64,000 nt of DNA, from NCBI GenBank assembly GCA_028285485.1, contig JANQPC010000094.1, positions 1-64,000 on the forward strand. Direction: 5' to 3'. Each line of letters begins with the position of its first letter. The first letter of the stretch is position 1. The translations under genes were made by a program, and so were the position numbers. Shown here piece by piece: positions 47,367-59,126 of the stretch. The DNA is from Paracoccaceae bacterium. GTDB taxonomy: Bacteria > Pseudomonadota > Alphaproteobacteria > Rhodobacterales > Rhodobacteraceae. The notes beneath the pieces were generated by a model. That model made no database searches. It was not told where the DNA came from and was given only the letters and a program-made list of their open reading frames with translations.

Positions 47367-47792
47367 CTAGGCCGCCACGCGCCCGATGCGCTTGGCGGGC
47401 ACGGCCAGCAGCATGCCCGCAAGCATCGCGGCGGCAAAGGCCAGACCTTCCCAGCCCCCGAATGAAAGAGAGGCGAAGGCGGGCCCCGGGCAAAGCCCCG
47501 CAAGCCCCCAGCCTGCGCCGAAAATCAGAGAGCCGATCGCAAGGCGCGGGGTAATCCCGCCCGAGGGCGGCGGCGGGAATGCCCCGCCCACCAATGGCGC
47601 TGCACGGCGCGCCGCAACCCGCCAGGCCACCGCCATCGGCAGGATCGCTCCGCCGAGAACGAAGGCGAGCGTGGGATCCCAGGCCCCGAAGATATCGAGC
47701 CAGCCCTGAACGCGGGTGGTATCGGTCATCCCCGAAACCAGCAGACCCAGCCCAAACAGGCCGCCGCTCAAAAGCGAAATCAGGCCCCGCAT
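47367..47792 (-). CDS. YedE/YeeE-type sulfur transporter half (DUF6691)
   Basis: A 141-aa membrane protein with four hydrophobic segments and the cysteine-containing GLAGLCPGPAFASLSFGG motif near residues 97-114. It is the second half of a split YeeE/YedE transporter; the partner gene overlaps it by ATGA. Such pairs move thiosulfate or other reduced sulfur species. No sulfur-oxidising or persulfide regulator genes adjoin. Confidence 0.87.
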   Translation of the reverse strand: MRGLISLLSGGLFGLGLLVSGMTDTTRVQGWLDIFGAWDPTLAFVLGGAILPMAVAWRVAARRAAPLVGGAFPPPPSGGITPRLAIGSLIFGAGWGLAGLCPGPAFASLSFGGWEGLAFAAAMLAGMLLAVPAKRIGRVAA

Positions 47793-48223
47793 CAGATCAC
47801 CCCCAGGACGTGGCGGAACAGCGCAACGGTTACGCCGCCCGCCAGGAGGTATAGCACCGTGGCCCCGATCCCGCGCATCGAAAGCCGTGAGATGCCGCAC
47901 ACCCCGTGGCCGCTGGTGCAACCGTTGGCGAGCCGTGCCCCTAGGCCAACCAAAAGCCCCGCAGCCACCAGCACCACAGGGTTTGAGGTGGCGTTCGTGT
48001 CCGCCGCCAGCCCGGTTACCAGGATAGCGAGCCATGGCGCGGCGATGAGCCCCGCGATGAACAGCGCCGGTCCCTGCCAATCGCCGCGCGCCGATCCATC
48101 GACAAGCCCGCCGATGATCCCGCTTGCGCCCATGATCCGCCCGTTTCCAAGCAGCAGCATTGCTGCGGCGCATCCGATCATCAACCCGCCCAGCAGGCCG
48201 TAGACGTAACTCGTTTCAATCAT
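47792..48223 (-). CDS. YedE/YeeE-type sulfur transporter half
   Basis: A 143-aa membrane protein starting at ATG 48223 (MIETSYVYGLLGGLMIG) with four hydrophobic segments and the NGCTSGHGVCGISRLS motif (about 104-119), whose cysteines mediate substrate transfer in YeeE-type channels. The frame extends upstream but the extra residues are hydrophilic and antisense to the next gene. It overlaps the second half by ATGA. Confidence 0.9.
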   Translation of the reverse strand: MIETSYVYGLLGGLMIGCAAAMLLLGNGRIMGASGIIGGLVDGSARGDWQGPALFIAGLIAAPWLAILVTGLAADTNATSNPVVLVAAGLLVGLGARLANGCTSGHGVCGISRLSMRGIGATVLYLLAGGVTVALFRHVLGVI

Positions 48224-48293
48224 TCCAGCATTCCTTGAATCACGATAGGCTTCGTTTCCGCCAAGTCCTGCCCGCCTCTGCCGGAGAAGCCAA

Positions 48294-48944
48294 GTGTTCT
48301 GGTCCCGCCCCCTCGTCTCGAACGACATGCATGACTGGATTGTGGAGTGTTTCGATTGGTTCGATGCCCGCTTCCCGCCACCCTTGGCGCCGATTCTACC
48401 CACCCAGGCCTTCTTCACCGCGCCGGGCGGCACCGGCCCGGAAACCGCGATGCGCGTTCTGGAAGACATCAAGCGCCACATGGGCTTCCAAGCGGCGGTG
48501 GAGCTTGCCCCGCTGGATGTTCTGCCGGCGGAATACCGGATCGATTATCAAGCGCCTTCTCAGATAGCGGGCACCTTTCAAAGCGATGGGGAAACCGCGC
48601 TGATCCGCTATGACCCTGAGCAGATGAACCGCCCATTGCAGTTCATCAATCTCATGGCACATGAACTGATGCACGCCCGGCTTGCCGGGCTGGAAGACGC
48701 GGTGCGTGGCGGCGCTGAGGCGCATGAACTGGCCACCGATCTTGGCTGCATCATCGCGGGCTTCGGGGTGTTCCAGTTGCAGGCCGCCGACGATGCGGGA
48801 TGGTTCGGCTACATGTCGCAACCCTCCCTCGCGATGGCTCTGGCGATCTTTCTGGGCAGGCGCGGCCTTGGTGCGGATGCGGTGGCCGCGCATCTTTCGC
48901 CCCGGTGCCGAAAACTGCTCAACCGGGCGTTTAAGCAACTCTAG
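48294..48944 (+). CDS. putative HExxH metallopeptidase-like protein
   Basis: A 216-aa cytosolic protein with HELMH at residues 123-127 in a helix (INLMAHELMHARLAG) and E142/E145-x-x-x-D149 about fifteen residues on (AEAHELATDLG), the layout of a gluzincin-type zinc site. I do not recognise the family, and proteolytic activity is unproved. A GTG at 48294 follows GGAG; an alternative is ATG 48327. It sits between the sulfur-transport pair and pnp. Confidence 0.72.
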   Translation: MFWSRPLVSNDMHDWIVECFDWFDARFPPPLAPILPTQAFFTAPGGTGPETAMRVLEDIKRHMGFQAAVELAPLDVLPAEYRIDYQAPSQIAGTFQSDGETALIRYDPEQMNRPLQFINLMAHELMHARLAGLEDAVRGGAEAHELATDLGCIIAGFGVFQLQAADDAGWFGYMSQPSLAMALAIFLGRRGLGADAVAAHLSPRCRKLLNRAFKQL

Positions 48945-49127
48945 CGGGCCAGCGCCGCGCCCGTGCCGCACCACCTTTTCAAAGCCCCCAATCTCCTGTA
49001 TCCGCGCCCAATCTGAGACGCAGCGCTTCGGCCCCGGCGCGTGCAAAAGGGTCAGGGGCCGGCGGCAATGGGGCCGCCATTCAAACGGGCACTCGGACCG
49101 CCGAGATTGGCCCAGACAGGATACGAA

Positions 49128-51260
49128 ATGTTCAACATCTCAAAGAAATCAATGCAGTGGGGGGAAGAGACTCTCACGCTGGAAACGGGTAAAGTGGCCC
49201 GTCAGGCCGATGGATCGGTCATCGCCACCTATGGCGAAACCTCGGTGATGGCCAACGTCACCTTCGCGAAAGAACAAAAGCCGGGGCAGGATTTCTTCCC
49301 GCTCACCGTGCATTACAACGAAAAATACTACGCCGCGGGCAAGATCCCCGGCGGTTTCTTCAAGCGTGAGGCGCGGCCCACCGAGAAGGAAACGCTTACC
49401 TCCCGGCTGATTGACCGGCCGATCCGGCCCCTCTTCGTGCCGGGCTTCAAGAACGAAGTTCTCGTGATCTGCACAGTGCTGAGCCACGATCTGGTGAACG
49501 ATCCCGATGTCGTGGCGATGATCGCAGCCTCCGCCGCGCTCACCCTTTCCGGCGCGCCCTTCATGGGCCCGATCGCGGGCTGCCGCGTAGGCTACGTAGA
49601 TGGCGAATACGTGCTGAACCCCGAAGTGGAGGATATGCACGATCTGCGCTCGAACCCCGAGCAGCGCCTTGATCTTGTGGTCGCCGGCACCAAAGACGCC
49701 GTGATGATGGTGGAATCCGAGGCTTATGAGCTGACCGAGGCTGAAATGCTCGGCGCCGTCACCTTTGCCCATGAGCAGATCCAGCCGGTGATCGACCTGA
49801 TCATCGATCTGGCCGAGGAAGCCGCGAAAGAACCCTTCGAGTTCACGCCTCCGGATTACGCCGACCTCTACGCGGCGGTGAAAGCGGCGGGCGAGGAGAA
49901 GATGCGCGCAGCCTACGCGATCACCGATAAGCAGGAGCGTGTCGCCGCCGTTGGCGAGGCGCGTGAGGCGATCCGCGCCACGCTTTCCGAAGAGCAGCTT
50001 GAGGATGAAAACCTCGGCTCCGCCTTCAAGAAGCTCGAATCGATGGTACTGCGCGGCGATGTTGTGCAGAACGGCCGCCGCATCGATGGCCGCGCCACCA
50101 ATGAGGTGCGCGATATCGTGGCGGAAACCAGCATTCTGCCCCGCACGCACGGCTCTGCTCTCTTCACCCGTGGCGAAACGCAAGGGCTGGTCATCACCAC
50201 CCTCGGCACGGGCGATGACGAGCAGATGATCGATGCGCTGCAGGGCACCTACCGCTCGAACTTCCTGCTGCATTACAACTTCCCGCCCTACTCGGTGGGC
50301 GAGGTTGGCCGCTTCGGACCTCCGGGCCGCCGCGAGATTGGCCATGGCAAGCTGGCCTGGCGGGCGCTACAGGCGGTTCTACCGCCGGCAACGGATTTCC
50401 CCTACACGATCCGCCTGGTCTCCGAGATCACCGAATCGAATGGCTCCTCTTCGATGGCCTCGGTTTGCGGTGGTTCGCTTTCGATGATGGATGCGGGCGT
50501 GCCGCTCAAATCCGCCGTCGCGGGCGTGGCCATGGGGCTGGTTTTGGAAGACGATGGCTCCTACGCCATCCTCACCGATATCCTTGGCGACGAGGATCAC
50601 CTTGGCGATATGGATTTCAAGGTGGCAGGAACGGAAAACGGCATCACCTCGCTCCAGATGGATATCAAGGTGGCCGGGATCACACCGGAGATCATGGAAA
50701 AGGCGCTGGCACAGGCCAAGGATGGGCGCATGCACATCCTGGGCGAGATGAACAAGGCGCTTTCGGAAACCGCCGAGTTCTCTGTTCACGCCCCGCGGAT
50801 CGAAACGATGAACGTGCCGACCGACAAGATCCGCGAAGTGATCGGTTCGGGCGGCAAGGTCATCCGCGAGATCGTGGAAGTCTCCGGCGCCAAGGTGGAT
50901 ATCAATGACGATGGCGTCGTGAAGATCGCCTCGCCGAACGCCGAGGCCATCAAGAAGGCCTATGACATGATCCATTCGATCGTGGCGGAGCCCGAGGAAG
51001 GCAAGATCTACAAAGGCAAGGTCGTCAAAATCGTCGACTTCGGCGCCTTCGTGAACTTCTTCGGCAAGCGCGACGGGCTGGTGCATGTCAGCCAGATCGA
51101 AAACCGCCGCCTGAACCACCCTTCCGATGTGCTGAAGGAAGGCCAGGAGGTTTGGGTGAAGCTTCTGGGCTTTGACGATCGCGGCAAGGTGCGCCTGTCG
51201 ATGAAGGTTGTCGATCAGGAAACCGGCGAAGAAGCCAAGAAGGAGGAAGCGGCCGAATAA
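49128..51260 (+). CDS. pnp: polyribonucleotide nucleotidyltransferase
   Basis: A 710-aa exoribonuclease: two RNase PH cores (first with [20 protein letters not shown], second with [20 protein letters not shown]), a helical linker, a KH domain (about 555-615; [13 protein letters not shown]) and an S1 domain (about 620-690; [14 protein letters not shown]). It degrades mRNA phosphorolytically and joins the degradosome. ATG 49128 follows CAGGA. A terminator lies 31 bases downstream. Confidence 0.97.
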   Translation: MFNISKKSMQWGEETLTLETGKVARQADGSVIATYGETSVMANVTFAKEQKPGQDFFPLTVHYNEKYYAAGKIPGGFFKREARPTEKETLTSRLIDRPIRPLFVPGFKNEVLVICTVLSHDLVNDPDVVAMIAASAALTLSGAPFMGPIAGCRVGYVDGEYVLNPEVEDMHDLRSNPEQRLDLVVAGTKDAVMMVESEAYELTEAEMLGAVTFAHEQIQPVIDLIIDLAEEAAKEPFEFTPPDYADLYAAVKAAGEEKMRAAYAITDKQERVAAVGEAREAIRATLSEEQLEDENLGSAFKKLESMVLRGDVVQNGRRIDGRATNEVRDIVAETSILPRTHGSALFTRGETQGLVITTLGTGDDEQMIDALQGTYRSNFLLHYNFPPYSVGEVGRFGPPGRREIGHGKLAWRALQAVLPPATDFPYTIRLVSEITESNGSSSMASVCGGSLSMMDAGVPLKSAVAGVAMGLVLEDDGSYAILTDILGDEDHLGDMDFKVAGTENGITSLQMDIKVAGITPEIMEKALAQAKDGRMHILGEMNKALSETAEFSVHAPRIETMNVPTDKIREVIGSGGKVIREIVEVSGAKVDINDDGVVKIASPNAEAIKKAYDMIHSIVAEPEEGKIYKGKVVKIVDFGAFVNFFGKRDGLVHVSQIENRRLNHPSDVLKEGQEVWVKLLGFDDRGKVRLSMKVVDQETGEEAKKEEAAE

Positions 51261-51290
51261 GGCCATTCCTCCACCCTACAGAACCCAAAA

Positions 51291-51327
51291 AAGCCCCGGC
51301 AGATCGGCCGGGGCTTTTCCTTTTTTT
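51291..51327 (+). terminator. rho-independent terminator after pnp
   Basis: A ten-base stem AAGCCCCGGC / GCCGGGGCTT, a six-base loop, and a T-rich run TTTTCCTTTTTTT. It lies between convergent pnp and katG. Confidence 0.93.
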
Positions 51328-51345
51328 GGCATAGGCGCTTGGCCG

Positions 51346-53541
<2,196 letters not shown>

Positions 53542-53619
53542 TTAAAACGGTTCTAAATCGATGCCTCTGGCCTACCGGAGCAACGTCATAAACACCAATT
53601 GAAAAAAGTAAATCCGGCG

Positions 53620-53634
53620 ATAACTTGAGGTTAT
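53620..53634. promoter_or_regulatory. palindrome over the oxyR start codon
   Basis: ATAAC-ttgag-GTTAT is a perfect inverted repeat with five-base arms (15 bases total), whose right arm reaches the first two bases of the oxyR ATG. Symmetry and size fit a LysR-type T-N11-A half site; OxyR binding here would repress oxyR itself. It is not a full four-element OxyR motif. Confidence 0.42.
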
Positions 53635-54544
53635 GATCAACTTCACCATCAAGCACTTCCGCTACTTCGATGCGCTGGCCCGGATCGGCCATTTTGGCCG
53701 CGCCGCAGAAGCCTGCTCGATCTCGCAACCCGCACTCTCGGTTCAGATCAAGGAGTTGGAGGGGATGCTGGGCGCACCGCTTGTTGAACGCACGGCCCGG
53801 CAGGTGCGGCTGACAACGCTGGGGGAAGAGTTTCTCCTGCGTGCCCGCAAGGTGCTTTCGGATGTGGAAGAGATGTCCGAACTCGCGCGGCTCTCTGCCG
53901 GCCCGTTGCAGGGCACGCTGCGCATGGGGGTCATCCCCACGGTGGCGCCCTATCTGCTGCCCGCGATCATACAGGAGCTTGGTGCCCGGATGCCCGGGCT
54001 TGAGCTGATGCCGCGGGAATCGATCACGAAATCGCTGGTGGAGGATCTGCTCCATTCCCGGCTCGATTTCATTCTGGCCGCCCTGCCGATATCGGAACCT
54101 TCGCTGCGCGAGTTTGCGCTTTTTGAGGAGGATTTCGTTCTCGTTCGCCCGGCGGAGGATGAGGGCCTGCCCGTGCCCAGCCCGGACACGCTGCAAACCA
54201 TGAAGCTCCTGCTTCTGGAAGAGGGCCATTGCTTCCGGGATCAGGCGCTTTCGTTCTGCGAGATGCAGCCAAGCGACCCGAGCCTTGTGATGGAAGGCTC
54301 GTCACTCTCAACTCTCGTGCAGATGGTCAGCGCCGGGCTCGGGGTCACGTTGATCCCCGAAATGGCGGTGCCGTTGGAAACCAACAGCGCCGCCCTTTCG
54401 ATTTCGCGCTTCACCGAGAGAACGCCGAAACGCAAGATCGGTATGGTCTGGCGGAAGACGACCCCGCTTGGCAACCAGCTCATGGAGCTTGGCGCGATCG
54501 TGCGCCAGGTTGGCCAGGCGCAGATCGAATCGCTGCAAAAGTAG
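53633..54544 (+). CDS. oxyR: hydrogen-peroxide sensing regulator OxyR
   Basis: A 303-aa LysR-type regulator: winged helix at residues 1-60 and the redox-sensing domain with GHCFRDQALSFC, giving Cys200 and Cys209, one position beyond Cys199/Cys208 of E. coli OxyR. Both sensing cysteines and the intervening RDQAL are conserved, so a disulfide switch is expected. It is divergent from katG and convergent with the peroxiredoxin gene. Confidence 0.95.
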   Translation: MINFTIKHFRYFDALARIGHFGRAAEACSISQPALSVQIKELEGMLGAPLVERTARQVRLTTLGEEFLLRARKVLSDVEEMSELARLSAGPLQGTLRMGVIPTVAPYLLPAIIQELGARMPGLELMPRESITKSLVEDLLHSRLDFILAALPISEPSLREFALFEEDFVLVRPAEDEGLPVPSPDTLQTMKLLLLEEGHCFRDQALSFCEMQPSDPSLVMEGSSLSTLVQMVSAGLGVTLIPEMAVPLETNSAALSISRFTERTPKRKIGMVWRKTTPLGNQLMELGAIVRQVGQAQIESLQK

Positions 54545-54561
54545 CGCCCGGCAGGCGCCGC

Positions 54562-55215
54562 TTAGCCGGGCGCCTTGGCCATCCGAAGGTACGGCAGCAG
54601 CGTCTTGAACTCGCCGAACTTCGCCTTGGCGTCTTCATCCGAAACGGTCGTTTTGATCACCACGTCTTCGCCCGGCACCCAGTTGGCAGGGGTGGCCACA
54701 GGATGGCCATCTGACAGCATAACGCCATCAAGAGCGCGCAGGATCTCACCAAAGTTGCGGCCCACGAACATCGGGTAGGTCATCGTCAGGCGCAGGCGCT
54801 TGTCGGGCCCGATGATGAAAACCGAGCGCACCGTTGCGGTATCGTTCGGCGTGCGGCCATCGGGCAGATAGGCTTCCGCTGGCAGCATGTCGAACGCCTT
54901 CGAAATCTCCAGGTCTTCGTCGGCGATGATCGGGAAATCAACGCTCGCGCCGCCCACGTCCTCGATATCGGAGATCCACTTCTGGTGATCCGATACGCCA
55001 TCGACTGACACGCCGATAACCTTCACGCCCCGCTTGGCCCATTCATCGGAAAGTTGCGCCACCGCACCGAACTCGGTGGTGCAGACCGGCGTGAAATCCT
55101 TGGGGTGGGAAAACAGGATCGCATAATTCTCCCCAATCCAATCATGAAACCGGATCGGGCCCACGTTCGACTCGGCGGAAAAATCGGGAACGGTATCGTT
55201 GATGCGCAGTGCCAT
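54562..55215 (-). CDS. 1-Cys peroxiredoxin (Prx6 type)
   Basis: A 217-aa thiol peroxidase with the single catalytic Cys45 in HPKDFTPVCTTEFG and no other cysteine, so it needs an external thiol for recycling. Length and C-terminal extension (WVPGEDVVIKTTVSDEDAK) are those of the Prx6 group. ATG 55215 has GGAGGG; the in-frame extension to 55275 was rejected. Its placement beside oxyR suggests peroxide induction. Confidence 0.94.
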   Translation of the reverse strand: MALRINDTVPDFSAESNVGPIRFHDWIGENYAILFSHPKDFTPVCTTEFGAVAQLSDEWAKRGVKVIGVSVDGVSDHQKWISDIEDVGGASVDFPIIADEDLEISKAFDMLPAEAYLPDGRTPNDTATVRSVFIIGPDKRLRLTMTYPMFVGRNFGEILRALDGVMLSDGHPVATPANWVPGEDVVIKTTVSDEDAKAKFGEFKTLLPYLRMAKAPG

Positions 55216-55356
55216 CGCGCCCTCCATCGAAGTTGTGATGGCTGCCTTATGCCGCAACAGGCGCCGGGGCGCCATCGCCTGCCGCAGGTCCCAGATGCGC
55301 CTTGCGCGGGAACTGGCGCAATGTCAGTGTCGCCGCGCAAAACGGAGGCTGTGCCG

Positions 55357-56796
55357 ATGATCGAGAAGCGCCAGTTCTACATCGATGGGGCCTGGGTGGC
55401 GCCCGCCGAAGCCCGCGATTTCGAAGTGATCGATCCGTCAACCGAAGAGCCCTGTGCGATCATCTCGCTCGGCAGTGCCGCCGATACCGATCGCGCCGTG
55501 GCCGCGGCGCGCGCAGCACTTCCCGGCTGGGCCGCAACGCCGCCCGCAGAACGCATCGCTGCCGTCGCTCGCGTGCGCGCGCTCTACGCGGCCCGGATCG
55601 ATGAGATGGCCGAAGCCATCAGCCTTGAGATGGGCGCGCCGATCCACATGGCGCGCGAACAGCAGGCCGAGGCCGGGATTGGCAATATCGACGATGCGCT
55701 GGCCGCTGCGGAACAGGTGGTGTGGAACGCGCCGCTTGGCGATCACGCGCCCGGCGCCCGTATCCTGCGCGAACCGATTGGGGTGGTGGGCATGATCACC
55801 CCTTGGAACTGGCCGGTCAGCCAGACCACGCTCAAGGTGTTTCCAGCGATGATCGCGGGCTGCACGATGGTGCTGAAGCCCTCGGAGTTTGCGCCGCTCG
55901 ATTCGGCGCTTCTGGCCGAACTGATCCACGAGGCGGGCGTGCCCGCGGGTGTGTTCAACCTTGTTCAGGGCGATGGCGCCGGCGTCGGCACCCGGCTTTC
56001 CGAACACCCCGATGTGGATATGATCAGCTTCACCGGATCCACCCGCGCCGGGCGTGCGATCAGCCGCGCGGCTTCGGAAACGCTCAAGCACGTCTCGCTG
56101 GAGCTTGGCGGCAAGGGCGCGAATGTGATCTTCGCCGATGCGGGTGAACGGGCGGTCAAAACCGGCGTGCGCCGCTGCTTTAACAACACCGGCCAATCCT
56201 GCAACGCGCCCACCCGGATGCTTGTCGAACGCTCGATCTATGACGATGCAGTGGAAATCGCCCGCGCCGCGGCGGAAGATACCGCGGTGGGCAGCGGGCA
56301 CGAGGCGGGGCGCCATATCGGCCCGCTTGTGAACGCCACACAGTTCGAACGCGTGCAGGACCTGATCCAGAAGGGCATCGAAGAGGGCGCGCGCCTTGTT
56401 GCCGGTGGCCCGGGCCGGCCCGAGGGCTTCAACCGCGGCTACTACGTGCGCCCCACCGTTTTCGCCGATGTCACCAATGACATGACGATTGCGCAGCAGG
56501 AAATCTTCGGCCCCGTTCTTTCCATCATCCCGTTCGAAGGCGAGGAAGAGGCCATCGCCATCGCCAATGACACGCCCTATGGGCTGACCAACTACGTGCA
56601 GACGGAAGATGGCGCGCGGCGCAACCGGATGGCGCAGGCGCTGCGCTCGGGCATGGTGGAGATGAACTATCGCTCCCGCGGCGCCGGGGCGCCCTTTGGC
56701 GGCGTCAAATCCTCTGGCCGCGCGCGGGAAGGCGGGGTTTGGGGGATCGAGGAATACCTCGAGGTCAAATCGGTTTCGGGCTGGGCGGCGGAGTAA
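55357..56796 (+). CDS. aldehyde dehydrogenase
   Basis: A 479-aa NAD(P)-dependent ALDH: substrate tunnel MITPWNWPVSQ, catalytic Glu in LELGGKGANVIF, and catalytic Cys in NTGQSCNAPTRM. A GGAGG precedes ATG 55357; the longer frame upstream is antisense to the peroxiredoxin gene. Substrate class is not decidable. Its last 32 bases overlap the end of the convergent membrane-protein gene. Confidence 0.94.
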   Translation: MIEKRQFYIDGAWVAPAEARDFEVIDPSTEEPCAIISLGSAADTDRAVAAARAALPGWAATPPAERIAAVARVRALYAARIDEMAEAISLEMGAPIHMAREQQAEAGIGNIDDALAAAEQVVWNAPLGDHAPGARILREPIGVVGMITPWNWPVSQTTLKVFPAMIAGCTMVLKPSEFAPLDSALLAELIHEAGVPAGVFNLVQGDGAGVGTRLSEHPDVDMISFTGSTRAGRAISRAASETLKHVSLELGGKGANVIFADAGERAVKTGVRRCFNNTGQSCNAPTRMLVERSIYDDAVEIARAAAEDTAVGSGHEAGRHIGPLVNATQFERVQDLIQKGIEEGARLVAGGPGRPEGFNRGYYVRPTVFADVTNDMTIAQQEIFGPVLSIIPFEGEEEAIAIANDTPYGLTNYVQTEDGARRNRMAQALRSGMVEMNYRSRGAGAPFGGVKSSGRAREGGVWGIEEYLEVKSVSGWAAE

Positions 56797-58015
56797 TCGG
56801 CGCCGCCCGCGCGGCAAACCGCGCCACCGCCAGCCCCACGATCACCGCAAGAAAGGGCGTGCTGGGCATGTGAAACCTGTCACCTGCCAGCACCACCGCG
56901 TGGATGCCCGCGAAATAGGCCCAGGCCAGAAGCGGCAGCGCAAGCCCGGCGCGCGGCCCGTAGATCAGAAGCGCGCCGATGGAAACCGCGGTGGCGGCCA
57001 GCACCGCGTACCAATAACCCGTCGCCAGCACCTTCAACGCAAGTTCCCCGCGATCGCCCACGCGGCCCTCCAGCCCCCGCGCGTTCCACGCCACGCCTAT
57101 GGTTTCACGATCATGGGTCAGGATCAGCTTTTGCAACGACAGCCGAGCAAAGCGCCCCGGATCCTCCCAGATCACGCCCACCGCCTGGCGCCCCCAGGCT
57201 TTGGAAGCATCCGCCTCGTTTTGATCGGCGCCCTCGGGCCGCCCGGCATCGATTTGCTCGAACGCCCCGGTGCTGCCGGGGCGGTTCCCGATATAGAGGT
57301 TCGATCCGAAATTTGCGGAGATCAGAACGAGCGCATCGAACACCTGGTAGTTCCGCCAGGTCCAGGGCGCGATGGCCACCGCCATCGCGACCCAGAGAAC
57401 GGCTATCCGCGCAAACGCGCGGCCCGGCGGGCAGGCCCGGGTCAGGATCGCCACCGCAAGGGGCACAAGTGGGAAGAGAAGCGCCACGCTGCGGAGATAG
57501 GCTGCCCCCGCCAGGCAAAGCCCGGCCGCAATCGCATAGCCCCAATGCGCCCCAAGCGCGCGCTGCCACAGAAGAAGGCTCGCCAGCATCGCCGCGATAA
57601 AAAGGGGCTCGCTGGCCGGGATGGTGACAAAGTAGATCATCTGCGGCCAGACCGCCATGAGCGCCGCGGCCACAAGCCCCGCAGAGGCGCCGCCAATCTG
57701 GCGCCCAAGCGCCCATGTGAGAAGAACAACCGCCATCGAAACGCCGATGTTGAACACGACGATCCCAATGGGAGACGGACCAACAACGAGGAAGAGCGCG
57801 GCATAGACCGCCGAGGTGCCCGGCGGCCACTGCCCGTTCGGCACATCCGGCTCAAACCCGTAAACCCCGTGGGCGAGAAGGTTCTCCGACATAGCCAGGT
57901 AGGCACCGGGATCGGAATAGGGATCCACGGGAATCCAGAGCGCCCAGGCCACGCGCAGGATCAGCGCAACCGCAAGGATGGCGCCCAGGTTTAACCCGCC
58001 CACGAGTCTGGCCAT
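56765..58015 (-). CDS. GT39/PMT-like membrane glycosyltransferase
   Basis: A 416-aa polytopic protein with about ten hydrophobic segments and the ArnT/PMT-type first loop (ALWIPVDPYSDPGAYLAMSENL, with the D-x-D-like acidic pair near residue 30-36). Members transfer sugars from polyprenyl-phosphate carriers on the periplasmic face. ATG 58015 is preceded by AAAGGTGAG; upstream ATGs give a hydrophilic leader. It ends 32 bases inside the aldehyde dehydrogenase gene on the other strand. Confidence 0.78.
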   Translation of the reverse strand: MARLVGGLNLGAILAVALILRVAWALWIPVDPYSDPGAYLAMSENLLAHGVYGFEPDVPNGQWPPGTSAVYAALFLVVGPSPIGIVVFNIGVSMAVVLLTWALGRQIGGASAGLVAAALMAVWPQMIYFVTIPASEPLFIAAMLASLLLWQRALGAHWGYAIAAGLCLAGAAYLRSVALLFPLVPLAVAILTRACPPGRAFARIAVLWVAMAVAIAPWTWRNYQVFDALVLISANFGSNLYIGNRPGSTGAFEQIDAGRPEGADQNEADASKAWGRQAVGVIWEDPGRFARLSLQKLILTHDRETIGVAWNARGLEGRVGDRGELALKVLATGYWYAVLAATAVSIGALLIYGPRAGLALPLLAWAYFAGIHAVVLAGDRFHMPSTPFLAVIVGLAVARFAARAAPITPPPSPKPI

Positions 58016-58201
58016 CTCACCTTTCCAAAACCCATCGCCTCCGCCCTGCATGAGGGTATCATCACGGGGCATCTGAAGACAGAACAAGAAGCGCCGCCAC
58101 ACTCATGTGCAAATTCGCGCAGATCAGGTGCCGTTTGCGGTGATTACAAATACATCCGCACGTGACATCTATGGGGCAACCAATCAGATACGGAGAGCCC
58201 C

Positions 58202-59125
58202 ATGCTCAAGCAGATCAAAGGCCTGCACCACGTTACCTCTCTGGCCAGTGGTGCCCAATCGAACAACGATTTCTTCACCAACGTTCTCGGCCTGCGCCGG
58301 GTCAAGAAAACCGTGAACTTCGACGCACCGGATGTTTATCACCTCTACTATGGTGATGAGCACGGTACGCCCGGCTCGGTGATGACCTATTTCCCCTTCC
58401 CGCACGCCGCCCGGGGCCGCCCCGGGGCAGGCGAGGTGGGCACGACCTCCTTCGCCATCCCCAAAGGCGCGATCCCGCAATGGGTGGAACGCCTGTCGAG
58501 CCTTGGCGTTGACGGGCTTGATACCGATACGCGTTTCGGGGAAAGCCGCCTTCTCTTCAACGGCCCCGATGGCGATGGGTTCGCGCTGGTCGAAACCGAC
58601 GATGGCCGTGCGCCCTGGGCCGGGGTAAGCGAAGATGCGGCGATCCGCGGGTTCCATTCCGCCGCCATGCGCCTGGCCTCCGCCGATGCCAGCGCTGAGC
58701 TTCTGAAGTTCATGGGCTACGATGAAATCGGCCGTGACGGCGATGTGACCCGCTTCGCCGTTCCGGAGGGCAACGGCGCCGACGTGATCGATATCGAGGC
58801 TGTGCCGGGCGCCAGCCACGCGCAGCAAGGCGCGGGATCGGTCCATCACATCGCCTTTGCGGTGGAAAACCGCGCGCGCCAGCTCGAAGTGCGCGAGGCG
58901 CTGAAAGATACCGGCTATCAGGTCACCCCCGTGATCGACCGGGATTACTTCTGGGCGATCTACTTCCGCACGCCCGGTGGCGTGCTGTTCGAAGTGGCCA
59001 CCAACGAGCCCGGCTTTGACCGTGATGAGGATACCGCTCATCTGGGCGAAGCCCTGAAGCTGCCCGCCCAGCATGCCCATCTGCGCGAGAAGCTGGAGCG
59101 GATCCTGGAGCCGATCGGGGGCTGA
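58202..59125 (+). CDS. VOC ring-cleaving dioxygenase-like protein (MhqO/PcpA group)
   Basis: A 307-aa double VOC protein with the metal site candidates H9/H10 in GLHHVTSLASG, the second HHIAFAV and the glutamate of LFEVATNEPGF. This matches MhqO/PcpA Fe(II) dioxygenases that open hydroquinone-type rings. A GGAG precedes ATG 58202. The hydrolase gene immediately follows, as in mhq operons, supporting quinone detoxification (inference). Confidence 0.9.
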   Translation: MLKQIKGLHHVTSLASGAQSNNDFFTNVLGLRRVKKTVNFDAPDVYHLYYGDEHGTPGSVMTYFPFPHAARGRPGAGEVGTTSFAIPKGAIPQWVERLSSLGVDGLDTDTRFGESRLLFNGPDGDGFALVETDDGRAPWAGVSEDAAIRGFHSAAMRLASADASAELLKFMGYDEIGRDGDVTRFAVPEGNGADVIDIEAVPGASHAQQGAGSVHHIAFAVENRARQLEVREALKDTGYQVTPVIDRDYFWAIYFRTPGGVLFEVATNEPGFDRDEDTAHLGEALKLPAQHAHLREKLERILEPIGG

Positions 59126-59126
59126 T

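Noticed and set aside
55438-56817. 459-codon minus-strand frame
   Set aside because: Antisense to the aldehyde dehydrogenase; no domain or ribosome site.
56696-57994. 432-codon plus-strand frame
   Set aside because: Antisense to the GT39-like membrane protein, with low-complexity R/H/G composition.
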